Shown piece after piece: positions 34,901 to 47,170 of a DNA stretch of 64,000 bases. The notes beneath the pieces were generated by a model. The model was not told the DNA's origin. It searched no databases and saw nothing but the letters and a program-made list of their open reading frames with translations. Origin of the DNA: Paratinospora sagittata (lineage: Eukaryota; Streptophyta; Magnoliopsida; Ranunculales; Menispermaceae). The stretch spans positions 6,099,729 to 6,163,728 of the forward strand of contig CM069600.1 in the NCBI GenBank assembly GCA_035771175.1, given 5' to 3'. A program made the position numbers and the translations under genes. The stretch's first letter is position 1. Each line of letters begins with the position of its first letter.

Positions 34901-35589
34901 GATATATATATAGACTACTCTTCCAAGTCCAATCCTACTGAATCAACCACAATCATAATAATTGTGGTGCAACTTTCTTCCTGCACCTCATGAACAATAA
35001 AGTGATTGGGGGCGGGGGGCAATTAAGACAACCCATACCACTGTTAGGAGAGCAGCTAGCAACCCCATACCATAAACAAGCAGCATTTAGCATCCTCCGA
35101 GTATGTGCACAAGCACACTTAACCCTCATACGTACTATGCTAGGCTCATAACAAACTTCTATGCTCACACTGACTAATCATCAGAGAAACTTTGGCAGGC
35201 ACCAAACTGATGTCAGCCTCACCAATTGCATTTTATCTTGCAGAAGCAGATTCTCATCAACCTTGTGCTATACCAAACTAGGTTTTAGTATTTACCATCA
35301 GCCAAATTTAGGTGAAACAATTGGTGCTATCTATGGAAAATTATTAGCATCCTATACCAAGGTCAAGCCAAGCCTAGTAGTAGTAGTTGAAGGATGAGTC
35401 AACAACTGCATCAATCCTATCACAAAGATGTAGTTTTGGCTAACAAGATGGGGAAAAAAAACAAAAAAAGCAATAACAGAAACCTTGAAGAACGCAACAA
35501 CTAGGATGGAAAACTTGGAGAAAAAGGTTGTGAAACTAGTGGAGAAATGCAACTATGCCTGCTCCCCATAGATGTCAAAGGTGTCATTG
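34901..35589 (+). mobile_element. Gypsy 5' LTR end and leader, copy A fragment
   Basis: The LTR ends near 35320 (GGTGAAACA) and is followed by ATTGGTGCTATCTATGG, a decayed form of the Gypsy leader sequence usually found right after the 5' LTR, then gag-leader sequence to the duplication edge. The fuller element is in copy B at 49800-51690. Open frames of 60-80 codons on both strands are identical in both copies but reflect recent duplication, not selection. Confidence 0.55.
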
Positions 35590-35754
35590 TTATATTACAT
35601 GAGTACATATAATATAACATTACATAATATAATATAATGATATGACTGAAAGAAAATTATTATTGCAAAAAAATGCTTTAAAGAAAAATTATTATATTGG
35701 GTTATTCACACAATAGTTGTGAATGACCGAATTAATATATTAACAAAAAAAAAA
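35590..35754. repeat. Filler sequence at the A/B duplication junction
   Basis: 165 bp belonging to neither duplication end. It resembles 45335-45497 inside copy B: AATATAATATAATGATATGACTGAAA, GCTTTAAAGAAAAATTATTA, TTCACACAATAGTTGTGAATG and AATTAATATATTAAC, ending in an A-run that blends into AACTCACTAATCC of the copy B start. It contains a small hairpin, ATTCACA/TGTGAAT. Confidence 0.8.
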
Positions 35755-35950
35755 AACTCACTAATCCTTACACTATAAAAGTACTGTTGTGTTTAATAAT
35801 TTAGATTTGGATGTGATACTTCCTTCCATAGTTACCAACTACTTAAGAACTCACTAATCCTTACACTATAAAAGTATTGTTGTGTTTAATAATTTATCTC
35901 AGAGATTTGGATGTGATACTTCCTTCCATTAGTACCTATACGATGAGTTA
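35755..35950. repeat. ~99-bp tandem doublet at copy B start
   Basis: ACTCACTAATCCTTACACTATAAAAG..GATTTGGATGTGATACTTCC occurs twice in a row, and once in copy A (partial). Small local duplication beside the junction. Confidence 0.75.
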
Positions 35951-36429
35951 TTTACCGCTTAGCTGTTACGCCACCACATATTTATTAATTTTTTTACTTG
36001 TCAAGAGTCAAACTCACGACCTCTATCTTCTTCAACCATGAAACAACCTCTGTGTCAACTGCTTAGCTAACGCAAAAGCATTTTTTTAAGAAGCAATTTT
36101 AAAAAAAGTGTTTTGGAAAAAATTAGTATCACCTAACTTCTTTTAAAAAATAAAAAAAAACTTTTTCATCATCCGCAGTTTGACTAAAAGTAAATGTTGT
36201 CACCCCGTTCAAAAGTACCCTTTATATAGAAAAGCTTTACCAAAAGTGTATATTTATAGTGCTCATTATTATATTTATATTATTAGATTGTTAGGAATCA
36301 TGTATCATCATCATATTCATATGATTTAAGGTAGTCTAATAATTAATTATTTCTCTCTAACATCTTTTTTTTTTTTTTTTTTTTGCATGTCTTCCTCTCT
36401 TGCATATGGTATGTAAAGGTCTTATTATT

Positions 36430-36607
36430 ATTTTTTTAGTCTTTCACCTTTGTAGAATCTTTACTAACTCTTTTGTGGGAATGAGACTATTTTAGAGTCG
36501 AAAACAGTATTTGACATTGGACAGTCCTTCCCAAAAGTGGTTGTATAGACATAGACACAGACTTTAACTCAAAACCAAGACTTTATCTCTCAATTATAGT
36601 CTATACT
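36430..36607 (-). mobile_element. SINE-like repeat (minus), copy B
   Basis: Counterpart of 19455-19690, without its internal doubling and closer to the family form (TTTGTGGGAATGAGACTATTT). Confidence 0.45.
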
Positions 36608-36663
36608 TCTGCTGCTCAACTTTAGGTTTATATATTATTATTATTATTATTATTATTGCTACA

Positions 36664-36772
36664 GTACTGACTTGGGGCCATGGCCAGCTAGGCGAACGAG
36701 GACGTTGTACGTGCGACGCTAACAGTTCGATGCAGACGAGATTGCACGCAACTGCGGTATCAAACTTTGTTA
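36664..36772 (+). other. GC-rich island with Pol III box-like motifs, copy B
   Basis: Core identical to 19757-19855 in copy A. Confidence 0.35.
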
Positions 36773-36929
36773 CCACTTCTTATTTATTTCTTCTATGTAA
36801 GCTTTTTCAGTTCGTTGACTGAAAATGTGGGGATGATAGTGTGAACCCGGGAGAATGATCATTTTAAAATCAAGGTAGTTTAAAAGAGTGACACGTAAGT
36901 ATGTTAAGAACTTGATAATAGTTGAAATA

Positions 36930-36931
<2 letters not shown>

Positions 36932-36989
<58 letters not shown>
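36932..36989. repeat. (AT)n microsatellite, copy B
   Basis: About 58 bp of AT, against about 22 bp at the homologous site in copy A (20018-20039). Confidence 0.95.
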
Positions 36990-36995
<6 letters not shown>

Positions 36996-37054
36996 TAAAT
37001 CTGAACCCAAAAAAAAAATTCAATAAAACTTGAGTGACTTGCATATATTTCAAT

Positions 37055-37147
37055 ACTATAAGCCGTCATTATAGAACATATATAAATCTGAACCAAAAAA
37101 TATATATTTCAATGATTTATATATGATCTATAATGACGGCTTATAGT
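37055..37147. repeat. 93-bp foldback, copy B
   Basis: Counterpart of 20108-20200, with inverted arms beginning ACTATAAGCCGTCATTATAG. Confidence 0.7.
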
Positions 37148-39478
37148 GGAAATGGGGTCATAAGTCGGCTATGTATGTATTTTATTTTCTTTTTCTTTTT
37201 CTTTTTTTTTTTAATTATTCTTTTTTATTCTGTCTCTTTCTGATGGTTTCATTTGTTGACTAATAAATAGTTTACAAGTCATCAAACTCAAGTATTATCT
37301 TCTTTTTTGGGTATTTTTTATTTTAAATACAAAATAACTATTTTTTAATTGGGTCATTAATCTATCATTGCATTGCCAAAATTGAATGATTTCATGTTGT
37401 TTTCTTTAAAAATGTTTCTAAATTACATCATGAGATCTATACTTTTAATTTTAATTTTTTTAAAGTATAGATTATTAATTATGATAAATATTGATTATGG
37501 TAGATGGTTGATTTATATTTTGACTCTAGAGTATTTATTTTAAATATGAAATAATTAGTCTAAATTTGATTTTATCTAGAATGATGTGTTCAAGCCTTAA
37601 AGATTATGTGTTAAAAAGTACTCCGCTCCAAAGCTATAGCTAATAGACAGAGGTCCGTCTACCATAGCATATCAAGTTGTTATAAATGTTTTTTTCAAAG
37701 AGTCCACCCCCATTAATCTCCTGGAACACGATTATAAACATCTAAGGACATCATTATATAAGTGGAGAGACTCAAACTCAACATTTATTTTATAGTAAAA
37801 CTTTATGTCACTCAATTTCACCACTCGCCCAACCTAATGTTGAGTATAAATGTATTTTCTATTAAACATCTAATAAAATACAATTTTTATTCTTCAACAT
37901 ATCGTGTATATAAGACTATTTTTCTCAACCAAAAATGTTAGTAACGATTTAAGATTTCAGATGTAAATTGTAAAACCACATGCAAATAGTTTCGTATGAT
38001 TATCATATAAATCTTTTGAGGAATGCTAAAATGATCATAATATAAACCCAAAAACATACCCACTCTTACGGAGCAATACATCACAATACCATATCATCGG
38101 AGAAAAAAAAAAAAAAAAGTAACACATGTTACTTACCATATACCATATTAGCATGAATATGATTTTGGGTAAAATTTTAGGTTGTAAAGACAATTCTAAA
38201 TTCTTTTTGACATAAATTATCTACCACTATGCTGAATAAAAAAAAAGAAAAAGAAGGGTTAATTAATTGTGCATTTGTCAAGTCAAACTCACTAGGGTAT
38301 AGTCAAACTAAGGAGAGGGAACAATGGAGTTTCACTTGTATAAGAAAGTCAAACTTCATAGGTTGAAGGAAAAGCCCTTAGGGAAGGAATAAAGCTTGGA
38401 GTTTCCATTTATAAGCTTCAACCAAGTTGTTGTTTTTGTTTTGTTCTTGTCTACTTAATTGTCAAAGAAAAAAAAAACACAAAGTCAAGGTCTTCAAAAT
38501 TGAAACTCCGTTGACTTTCTTTGTCTCAATTTTTATATTTCTCAATTTTATTATTTTAAAAAAAATATTTAACAATTCGAAAGATTTACTAATGATAATA
38601 TCTTTCTATTTTCATCGAGGAGAATTAATTTCGTTCAAACGAAAAAGGACACATTCAAAGTGCCCAAAAAATTAATAATAAAAAAAAAAGAAAAAAAAAT
38701 GATAGGTAAAAGATAAATTTATTCTTTACATATTACATATTTATACTAGAAACTAATAACTAAAAAGTGATAGGACATATTTGTTTGTATAGATTTTTCA
38801 TTAATTCTTCTTTCCAAAGCCTTTTAATCACTAAAATCAATAGTTGGAGAACAAATTATGATCATTTAAAATTAAAGGGTTGTTTATTTAACTGATTGAT
38901 TAATCGATTAATTAATTACCAATGATCAACTTATTGACCAACAATCACCTAATCAGTCAATCAACGATTCATATATTCAGTTAAGTTAGTAATATATAAC
39001 TTAAAAAGACCATAACTTTTTCGTTTTGAATATTCAGGTAAAGTAAATGACTTATAAATTTATAATAGTCATTATTTTTATTTTTATTTTCTATTTGAAC
39101 TATGATTAGAACGATTCAAAAGAAATTAAAAAGAGAAAAAAAAAAGATATAAGAAACCAAACACCTCCGATTACTTTTTGATCATTAATTGTTGATCCAA
39201 TGGCTAATAAATACTAAACAACTTCTTAAAAGATAAATTTATCTTTTTTATGCGAAAATATGTACTCAAGACTCATTTTCTAATTTATAAAAAAAGCTCG
39301 ACCTTTATCTTAAATTCAAGAAGTTTTGAGACCAAAACTTATTAATCTTAAATAAATAAAAAATTAAAAACATAAATGATGATTGAATTGATAATTATTG
39401 GAAAGACCCCCCACATTATTTTTTAAAAAAAAACTAATGATTTATTTATTTATTTGATGTGTAAATTAACACTAAAGT
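37148..39478. other. AT-rich intergenic block, copy B
   Basis: Matches 20201-22540. Non-coding. Confidence 0.5.
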
Positions 39479-39479
39479 G

Positions 39480-39660
39480 GTGTTAACTAAGTGATTGAGT
39501 AGAGGAGCAAGTAACCGAGAGATTATGAGTTTAAGACTCATCTACTCGTACCCTCTTCGGGGTACGAGCCCAAACGAAAAAAAATTCAGAATTTTAAAAT
39601 GTGCCATTTAAGGGCTAGAGGTTTGCACCCTGAGATTAGTTATGTTTCAAATTAAAAAAA
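39480..39660 (+). mobile_element. SINE-like repeat, copy B
   Basis: Counterpart of 22545-22720. Confidence 0.4.
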
Positions 39661-39832
39661 AAAAGTGTACATCAACTATATATAATTTATGTTCAGCCGA
39701 ATCATACGAAATACATTGTTTAATTGCGTAAAAATGATTTTTTATTAATTGTTCCTTGATTGATTGGAACTATAAAACCCAATATTTCTAGCCTTGCATT
39801 CACATAATACATATATAATGATATCATAATTT

Positions 39833-40372
39833 TAGGAGTGGCAATATATGTCACGACATGATAACACGACTTGAAATCGACACGAAATAAACGAGTTTGG
39901 GTTTTGCATAAATAGGTGTTGGTCAAAATAGATTAAACTTAATTAGACACAATTAAATTTCAGGTCAAAATCATGTAGCTAAACCCGAAATTGACCCGTT
40001 TAACACGATTATATTTTTATGTTGAGACTTATGTTATGCGTGAAGACTTTTTAATATTTTATGTCATGTGTTAAGACTCTAACTTTATAATATTTTATTT
40101 GGTCTTTATTATATAGTTGTATAATTATAATTTTGAATTTATGATTTATATGTTAATTTAGAATTTATATATGATAAATACGTTAGAATGAACTTGTTTA
40201 AGTTTTAAAGGTTATAAACAAGGTAACTTGTTTAACCCGTTTATTAAACGTGTCAGGAGTTTACATATAATGACATTATTTAACTGTGCCGTGTTTGAGT
40301 TTATAATATATTTCATTATACACGATTACAACACGACCAATTACGACACGACAACACGAATTGCCACCCCTA
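39833..40372. mobile_element. hAT-like MITE (540 bp), copy B
   Basis: TAGGAGTGGCAAT and ATTGCCACCCCTA ends, 8-bp CATAATTT duplications at 39825-39832 and 40373-40380. Same insertion as 22892-23430. Confidence 0.85.
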
Positions 40373-41176
40373 CATAATTTAGGTAATCAAACTTTTTCAC
40401 AAATTGATATTTTTCTTCAAATCCATTTTTATCATTTATAATTTTTTACCGTTCTCTTTTCTTGTAAGGCTATCTTTTTTTTTTCTCAACAAAATACTAA
40501 TAATTAATGTAAATTGTAAAATTACGCGCAAATATATATAAGTTTGTAAACGTTGGCTAGCTTTTATGGCGTGGATCTCGAATTCCTTCACTTGAAGTTG
40601 AAAGCTCTATTATCTAACTTTGCAAATAAATAAAAAAAATTTCTCTCTTAATAAAAGTAAGAGTAGGACCATGATGGTTGGTTCGCATGGTCCTCATCTA
40701 TGTCTTTTATGTCTTTTATCGTTGTGCTCACTTTCTTAGCCCTACTGAAGGGTCCTAATTTTTTCTGGCCCATACCAACATCTTTTAACTTTATGCCGTC
40801 ACTCAAAAATATATATATATAAATCTTTTTCATAAAAAGGAATTTCATACATCAAAACAAGTGGGCAGGTTCCAAGACTTTGACACGATAATTAAGCAAA
40901 GTTAATTTTAAAAGTGGCTTTGTCAAGTCAAACTTCACAAATCAAAGGCAGCCCTACAAAGGAGAAAGAACAATTAATATTCCATTTTCACTTATAAGAA
41001 ATTCAAACTTCACATGTTGAAAGCCCCTGAACAAGGAATAAACTATGAGGATTTATGTTTTATAGGTTGAGAACTATAATATTGGCCAAAGCCAAAACAA
41101 AGTGTTGTCAGTCTTCAAAATTGACACTCGGTTAGCTTCTTTGACTTCTCTTTATCAATTTTTGAAGTTCTTGATA

Positions 41177-41177
<1 letters not shown>

Positions 41178-41251
<74 letters not shown>

Positions 41252-41264
41252 ATTATTATTATTA
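41178..41264. repeat. (ATT)n-(AT)n-(ATT)n compound microsatellite, copy B
   Basis: Counterpart of 24236-24310 with an added AT run. Confidence 0.9.
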
Positions 41265-41284
41265 ACAGTTATATAGATTAACTA

Positions 41285-42049
41285 ATGATCTCAATTAGTT
41301 TTCATACCACCCTTAAAAGAAAACAAAAAACTTTAGGTACTATCCCCAACTTAATTGCCTTTGAACCAATGAGTACCCTCACCCATGTCAGACCAATTAT
41401 CGTCATCATCACGAAAAATTATCCGCAAACCCATGAACACCCACGTGTACGCTGTACATTCACATATAAGCTCTAATACTATTGTTGGTCCCGTTTGAGA
41501 GAGCGTTTGCAAAAATATTTTTTCGAGAAAAGTCTTTAAAAAAAATGTTTTTAAGAAAAATTGGTCTCAGTATACTTCTTTTAAAAATAATTTTTGTTTT
41601 AGTTTCATCGTAGTTTAGCTAAAACCAAGTGGTAGTGGAAACTCCTCCAAAATAAATCAAGTTTTATGCTTTATTTATTACCAATAACACAAGATAAATG
41701 TTTTCCCTCATTTTTACATATCTTCTTTTAAACATTTATAAATGTAACTTGAATATGCAATATATGCCCAATATAGCTAAATATTGCAAGGAATAACTAT
41801 TGCTTCTTAAGCAACATATGCAATGTAGTATAATAATCCATCACATTTATACCATTAAAGCTTTTTTTTTTTTTTTTAACTATAATTACTATATTAATTC
41901 TTATTACTTTTACAATATTATGCCCAAAAGTTTTGTATTTTGACTATAGCTCCTATATTTAAAAGGAGGTCAATTAACTTTTCACCTAGTCATCAATAAC
42001 TTTAATCACAAATATATATATAACTTATCAATAAATGAAACCATTCTCT

Positions 42050-42110
<61 letters not shown>

Positions 42111-42270
42111 ACAAGCTTTAAGAATTAATTAAAGTATTATCCCTATCATAGAATAATTATAATCCAAAATGATTGGTTTTGAAAATCCCTATCTTAATTA
42201 GGGTCAAACTTATATTAATTATCTACTATTCCAAGCTAATCCTATACATATATATATATATATATACTTG
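41285..42270. other. ~1-kb segment unique to copy B
   Basis: Copy A jumps from TAACAGTTATATAGATTAACTA to the stretch corresponding to CATCTTAACTTAACTA with only ~75 bp of other sequence between. The segment is AT-rich and non-coding, with a long AT tract. It could be a deletion in A or an insertion in B; no termini or target duplication were seen. Confidence 0.6.
42053..42109. repeat. (AT)n microsatellite
   Basis: About 57 bp of AT inside the copy B specific segment. Confidence 0.95.
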
Positions 42271-42808
42271 AATTTTTTTTTCATCTTAACTTAACTAGAA
42301 GCAGGTGTTGTCAAACAAAGCCGTACAATGATTGTGAACATTAATGAGAAGATTTCTTATACAAATAAAATAATTAATGTCTTACGGAGGCATACAAAGC
42401 TATTATTTTATTTTATTTTTTATGATCAGAACAATTTGCAGTTAGACAAAATTATTTAAATCTAGTTTATATATGTTTTTTTTTTGTTAATATAGATGAA
42501 TTTAAATAGATTAACCAAATTAAATATATAAAAATTAAGAAGATTTCTGAATAAATAACTTGTAGTCACCTCATCTAAAATGATAGTCTAATTATATAAC
42601 CCGAAGAGAGGGACGAGATGGGGGCTTAATTAATTATATAACGCAAAACAACAAATAGACTGTTTGGGATTAGAAGTATTTTATGTATTAAACGACATTT
42701 TAGTGTGACAAACCTTTAATTGTTTTTTTATTACTATTATTATTATTATTATTAGTCCACATGTACGTACCTTGCTCGTTGTTGGACCATTAGCTCGGTC
42801 GAGCTTGG

Positions 42809-43675
42809 TGATGTACGAAAAATGACGAACAAAATTAGGATACAAACAACTATAGACGATAGCTCGGCACGATAGATCTGCCCAATAGCAAGTAGCGGAA
42901 AGCATAGACAACAACTTGGTTTGGACGAGCTATCGTCTCAACACTAACAACTGAGGAAAAACGGTTCTCTCAGGACGATTGCTCGACCTGTCCAGACTAT
43001 GAGAGATAGGCAGACAAATCTAAAGCATAAATCAGCTCACCTTTGTGCTAAGTGACCCAAAGACGACCCCATCCCAGCGACAAGGTCAACCAACCGAGCT
43101 CATCTCAAGGCACACTCCAACCATAGAAATCTGAAACATATATGCTTATCGGATATAGGCTTATCTCGACAAATCTGGGATAAAATTGCTCCTCCGAGAC
43201 GATCGGAGAAAATGAAGCTTATCTAGCTGAAACAAGCTCACGATCGGAGAAAATGAAGCTTATCTAGCAAACAAGCTCATTCGATTTATTCGGGGTAGAT
43301 GAGCTCACCCAATTCAAGCTCATTTACTCCCAACTTATCAGAGATCGACACGTATCATGCCAACCTTGCAACTATAACCACACGGCCAAAGATTTCATTT
43401 ATAAATAACCCCAAGACTTTCCTTCAAAGGTATTATAGTCATTGCTTCTAAAACTAATGCAAAGTTTCGTCTGAGCAAGCTCAGCTCTGATATTAAGCAT
43501 CAGAGGGTCTTTGACTAACACCACACTGGTGTTTTTCACGATAGTTTATTCTTCTTTCTTCTGTTCTAAATCTGCGTGGCAAGTTGTTGCTGAAGTCTGT
43601 TAGTTCGTGTTTTTAGATCAGTTCATCTCCGCCACTTGTTCATTAACTTGATGTTTGTTAAATTTTGCACCAAAG
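42809..43675 (+). mobile_element. Probable Gypsy LTR remnant, copy B (longer form)
   Basis: Counterpart of 26920-27505. It keeps about 270 bp (43036-43304) lost from copy A. AGCTCAC occurs at both edges of that stretch, so microhomology-mediated deletion in copy A is likely. The internal GATCGGAGAAAATGAAGCTTATCTAGC segment is tandemly doubled (about 43200-43265). Confidence 0.45.
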
Positions 43676-44400
43676 TACATGATAAAAGAGGCCTGAAATT
43701 TACCAAAGAAAAAGAATAACCTTAGGTTAAAAGTTACCCATAAAAAAAAGGAAAAGGAGGCCAAAAATAAAAATAAAAATAAAGTAAAAGGGCTGAAAAT
43801 GGCAAAAAATAAAATAAAATAAATTAAGTAAGTATTATATTTACTAAAATTACCAAAAAAAAATTTTAGCGCCTTATTACAAAATTACCTGTAAATATAT
43901 TTTTTATATAAATTTGCCTAACAGTTTTACATTAAAAATAGTAGGTAATTTAAAAATTATGATTAAAGTAGATTGTTAAAGAGTTTTGAGTTTATAAAAA
44001 ATATAGATATTATTAAAAAATGGTTTTTTTTTTTTTAATCAGTGCCACGTAACAGAAATGACAAGTTCAAAATATAATTGGGACGACTTTTGAATGATAA
44101 TGATTGAAGACCGCACTCACCATATATTGCTGGATAACGTTACGAAATATTTTCCGCTGCATCTTGTGATGAGTTTTTTAAGATTAATTAAGGGCATCTT
44201 GTGATGAGGTTTTTATTATTTTTATTATTTTTTATTTTAATTTTTTTTTGTAACATATCATTCTATATATAGTAACTGACTCTTAAAAGTTTTGTTCGTA
44301 AGCTATTTAGATTGTAAATATCTTAAAATTCTATATATAATAACTGACTCTTAAAAGTTTTGTTCGTAAGCTATTTAGATTGTAAATATCTTAAAATGTC
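43676..44400. other. Intergenic, copy B
   Basis: Non-coding and collinear with copy A 27506-28125. Contains two ~70-bp repeats of GACTCTTAAAAGTTTTGTTCGTAAGC near 44278 and 44344. Confidence 0.45.
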
Positions 44401-45230
44401 ATCTATGTCCTTATCTGTTTACTCTTACTTCAATTATTGATTATTCTTGCTTTAATTATTAATTTGGCTATTAAACACTATCTTGTTAACAAAGCCTTCC
44501 ATTCTCATGACGTTTCTAGTGACGAAGATCCGCCCTCGATTGCTTCTCACCTCGACTCACAAAAATTTTGTTCCTAAGCTATTTAGATTGTTAATATCTT
44601 AAAATGTCACCCATGTCTTTACTTGTTTACTCTTACTTCAATTATTGATTACTCTATATATAATAACAGACTCCTAAAAGTTTTGTTCCTAAGCTATTTA
44701 GATTGTTAATATCTTAAAATGTCATCTATGTCCTTACTTGTTTACTCTTACTTCAATTATTGATTACTCTTGTTTCAATTATTAATTTGGCTATCAAATA
44801 CTATCTTGTTAACAAAGCCTTCAATTCTCATGACGTTTCTAGCGACGAAGATCCGCCCTCAATTGTTTTTTAAAAAACAACTTTGTATTGTTTTTCGTCC
44901 ATTAAAATCATGGAACGTGGTGTTTCAATTATTAATTTGGCTATCAAACGCTATCTTGTTAACAAAGCCTTCAATTCTCATGGCGTTTCTAGCGACGAAG
45001 ATCCGCCCTCAATTGTTTTTTAAAAAACAACTTTGTATCCATTAAAAACATGGAACGTGGTGTTTCAATTATTAATTTGGCTATCAAACGCTATCTTGTT
45101 AACAAAGCCTTCAATTCTCATGGCGTTTCTAGCGACGAAGATCCACCCTCAATTGTTTTTTAAAAAACAACTTTGTATTGTTTTTCGGCCCTTAAAAACA
45201 TAGAACGTGGTGATAAAATATTTAAAAAAT
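44400..45230 (+). repeat. Amplified repeat array, copy B
   Basis: Homologous to 28127-29030 but remodelled. Units start near 44440, 44640, 44770, 44920 and 45060. The last three are almost identical 130-150-bp units ending TTTTTTAAAAAACAACTTTGTAT and GGAACGTGGTG. The 91-codon frame at 44770-45045 is simply the repeat read through. Confidence 0.8.
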
Positions 45231-45329
45231 AAAACTACCTTTTTTTGTTTTTTTTAATTCATCCTCTTCTCAATCGTCTTTTTCTCTTCCATCAATTATA
45301 GATATATAAACAATTAATATATATACTAC

Positions 45330-45497
45330 AATATAATATAATATAACATTATATAATACTATCTAATATAATATAATGATATGACTGAAAAAAAATCATT
45401 ATTACAAAAAAACGCTTTAAAGAAAAATTATTATATTGGGTTATTCACACAATAGTTGTGAATGACCGAATTAATATATTAACAAAAAAAAAAAATG
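45330..45497. repeat. Sequence homologous to the duplication-junction filler
   Basis: Shares about 160 bp with 35590-35754, in the same orientation, including the A-run end. Not present at the homologous position in copy A. Confidence 0.75.
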
Positions 45498-45880
45498 CAT
45501 CACTTTAATTTGTGAGGTATCAAGTTACAAAGTAATGATAGAATAGATTCCCTGCTCGTAGGGCGGGTCTGCAAGCTAGTTACACTTACAATAACTCTTA
45601 ATTATCATTATCTTTTATTTGAAAAGTTAATTTGTTTTAATGTTATATTAAAAGGATGGAAGTATTAATTTGATTATTTAAAGAATTGTAAGAACGAGTT
45701 TTCAATACCTGGGATGATAGAGGTAGCATAAGACCAAATATAATTAAAATACACAGAAATAATTAAAAAAGATATAATAACTCGTAATATAGATATCAAT
45801 TTATTTCTTAATAGAGAAGAGGGCAAGAAGCAAATTCAATGAGGAAAGACATAATTTAGTTGAGTTGAGTATGTCAAGGA
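45498..45880 (+). mobile_element. Decayed RTE LINE 3' fragment, copy B only
   Basis: Near 45760-45875, broken frames recall IIKKDIITRNIDINLFLN and end TTAGTTGAGTTGAGTAT, as in the RTE fragment at 8190-8415. Confidence 0.4.
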
Positions 45881-46152
45881 GAATAGGGAACATAAAGATA
45901 AAGATAGTGATAAAAATGAAAAGAGATGAAACAAAAGATGACGTGTTAATTCATTGTTAAAAGATCTGCATTATCATATTATGTTATGTAATCATATTAT
46001 GTTATGGATATTACATAATGACTTCACTTATCATAATTGATTATATATGATGAACTTAAAAAAAAAAAAAAAAAGTAATATAGAACTAAGACCTACCTTA
46101 ATAAATAACTAACAAGTGGACCAGCCTATTTCAACGACGAAAAAGATTGTCA

Positions 46153-46345
46153 CTTTTTTTTTTTGGGTCTTTGACCCTAAACCCTCTGGTGTCCCCGCTA
46201 ACCCCTTTGCGAGGGCGAGAATATTCTAAAGTCGGAAACGACAGAGGTTGTTGGGCATCCTTTCCTAAAATGGATGAATAAGTGTGAACATGAACTCGAA
46301 CTCAAAATCGAGACTTCGTCCCTCAATCACTACTTGTACCTCGTC
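46153..46345 (-). mobile_element. tRNA-derived SINE (minus), copy B
   Basis: Counterpart of 30239-30440, with the poly(T) tail at the left and B-box sequence near 46290-46310. Confidence 0.55.
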
Positions 46346-47004
46346 CCTCTTTCAACGAACAAAACTGGTTTTAACATAATATGAACTAAGCTTATTATTG
46401 TCTCCATGCAACTAAATAATATTTCCCTTAACAACCCCTACAAACTCAAAATAAGAAAATTTTGTACTTCGAGTTTGTGCCTAAGCTATGAAAATTTAGA
46501 ACTTAGAAATAGTTTTAGCGACTGAACAATCAAGACATCTTCGTCATTAAGTTAGCAAGACATCTTCATTTGAATGAATTTGAGTCAAGATAAACACAAT
46601 AGCCAGTTGTGAACCTCTCTTATCGTTAGGTTTAGATGCTAACACCTAACTTTTGTTGTTTTCCAATAATTTTAATGTTTTAAATTAGTGGATATGAAAT
46701 GAATAATACATTTAATTCTACGGGACATATGATCAATAGGGAAATAGAAAGAAGACATTTTTAAAGGAGCCATTTTTTGAAGAGATTAGTAATGTTATTA
46801 GAAGATTTGATGAAGGGTATACAAGAAGATGACTTGGCTTAGCCGTAGATTTTTTTTTTCTTTTTTTTTTTTTGCAGTATCTTAGCTAAAACCTCCATAA
46901 CGATAACTTAATTTTATCTACAATTTTTATAAAATTTTTATTTTGTAAATTGTACTCGTTAAGCATGGTAAATAAATATTTTGATTTTTTTTTAATTTCT
47001 CATG

Positions 47005-47170
47005 TGGTGTGTCTTCACCCTTTAGGCGAGACTAATCCGCGTTCTGTAGAGACATTTAACGACTTTCTCGAAGTGGGCGCGACTTAAATGGGCACAAATT
47101 TCAATGTTGAGACCTCCATCCCTAAATCACTTTTAACATAAAACCCCGACTATCTGTGTTACACCACATT
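47005..47170 (-). mobile_element. SINE-like repeat (minus), copy B
   Basis: Counterpart of 31140-31345. Confidence 0.4.

Larger units (their letters stand above)
18981..35589 (+). repeat. Segmental duplication, copy A (16.6 kb)
   Basis: Collinear and same orientation as 35755-50484. Anchors: AACTCACTAATCCTTACAC at 18981/35755, the GC-rich island 19757/36664, foldback 20108/37055, hAT MITE 22892/39833, SINEs 30239/46153 and 33576/49404, MraY terminal exon 32447/48265, end GTGTCATTG at 35589/50484. Copy A specific: solo LTR 24418-26389 and 33949-34900. Missing from copy A: counterparts of 41285-42270, 43036-43304 and 45330-45880. Confidence 0.95.

Noticed and set aside
34953..35552. Three small frames identical to those at 49848-50447
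   Set aside because: They lie in a Gypsy LTR and leader. Identity follows from the recent segmental duplication, not from coding constraint.
32447..35589. Copy A as a second complete MraY gene
   Set aside because: Only the terminal exon and part of intron 7 are present; no other MraY exon occurs in copy A.
41178..41264. Possible regulatory AT-rich element
   Set aside because: A plain compound microsatellite with length differences between copies.
44770..45045. 91-codon open frame
   Set aside because: It is a read-through of near-identical 130-150-bp tandem units; the frame is shared only because the unit length happens to allow it.
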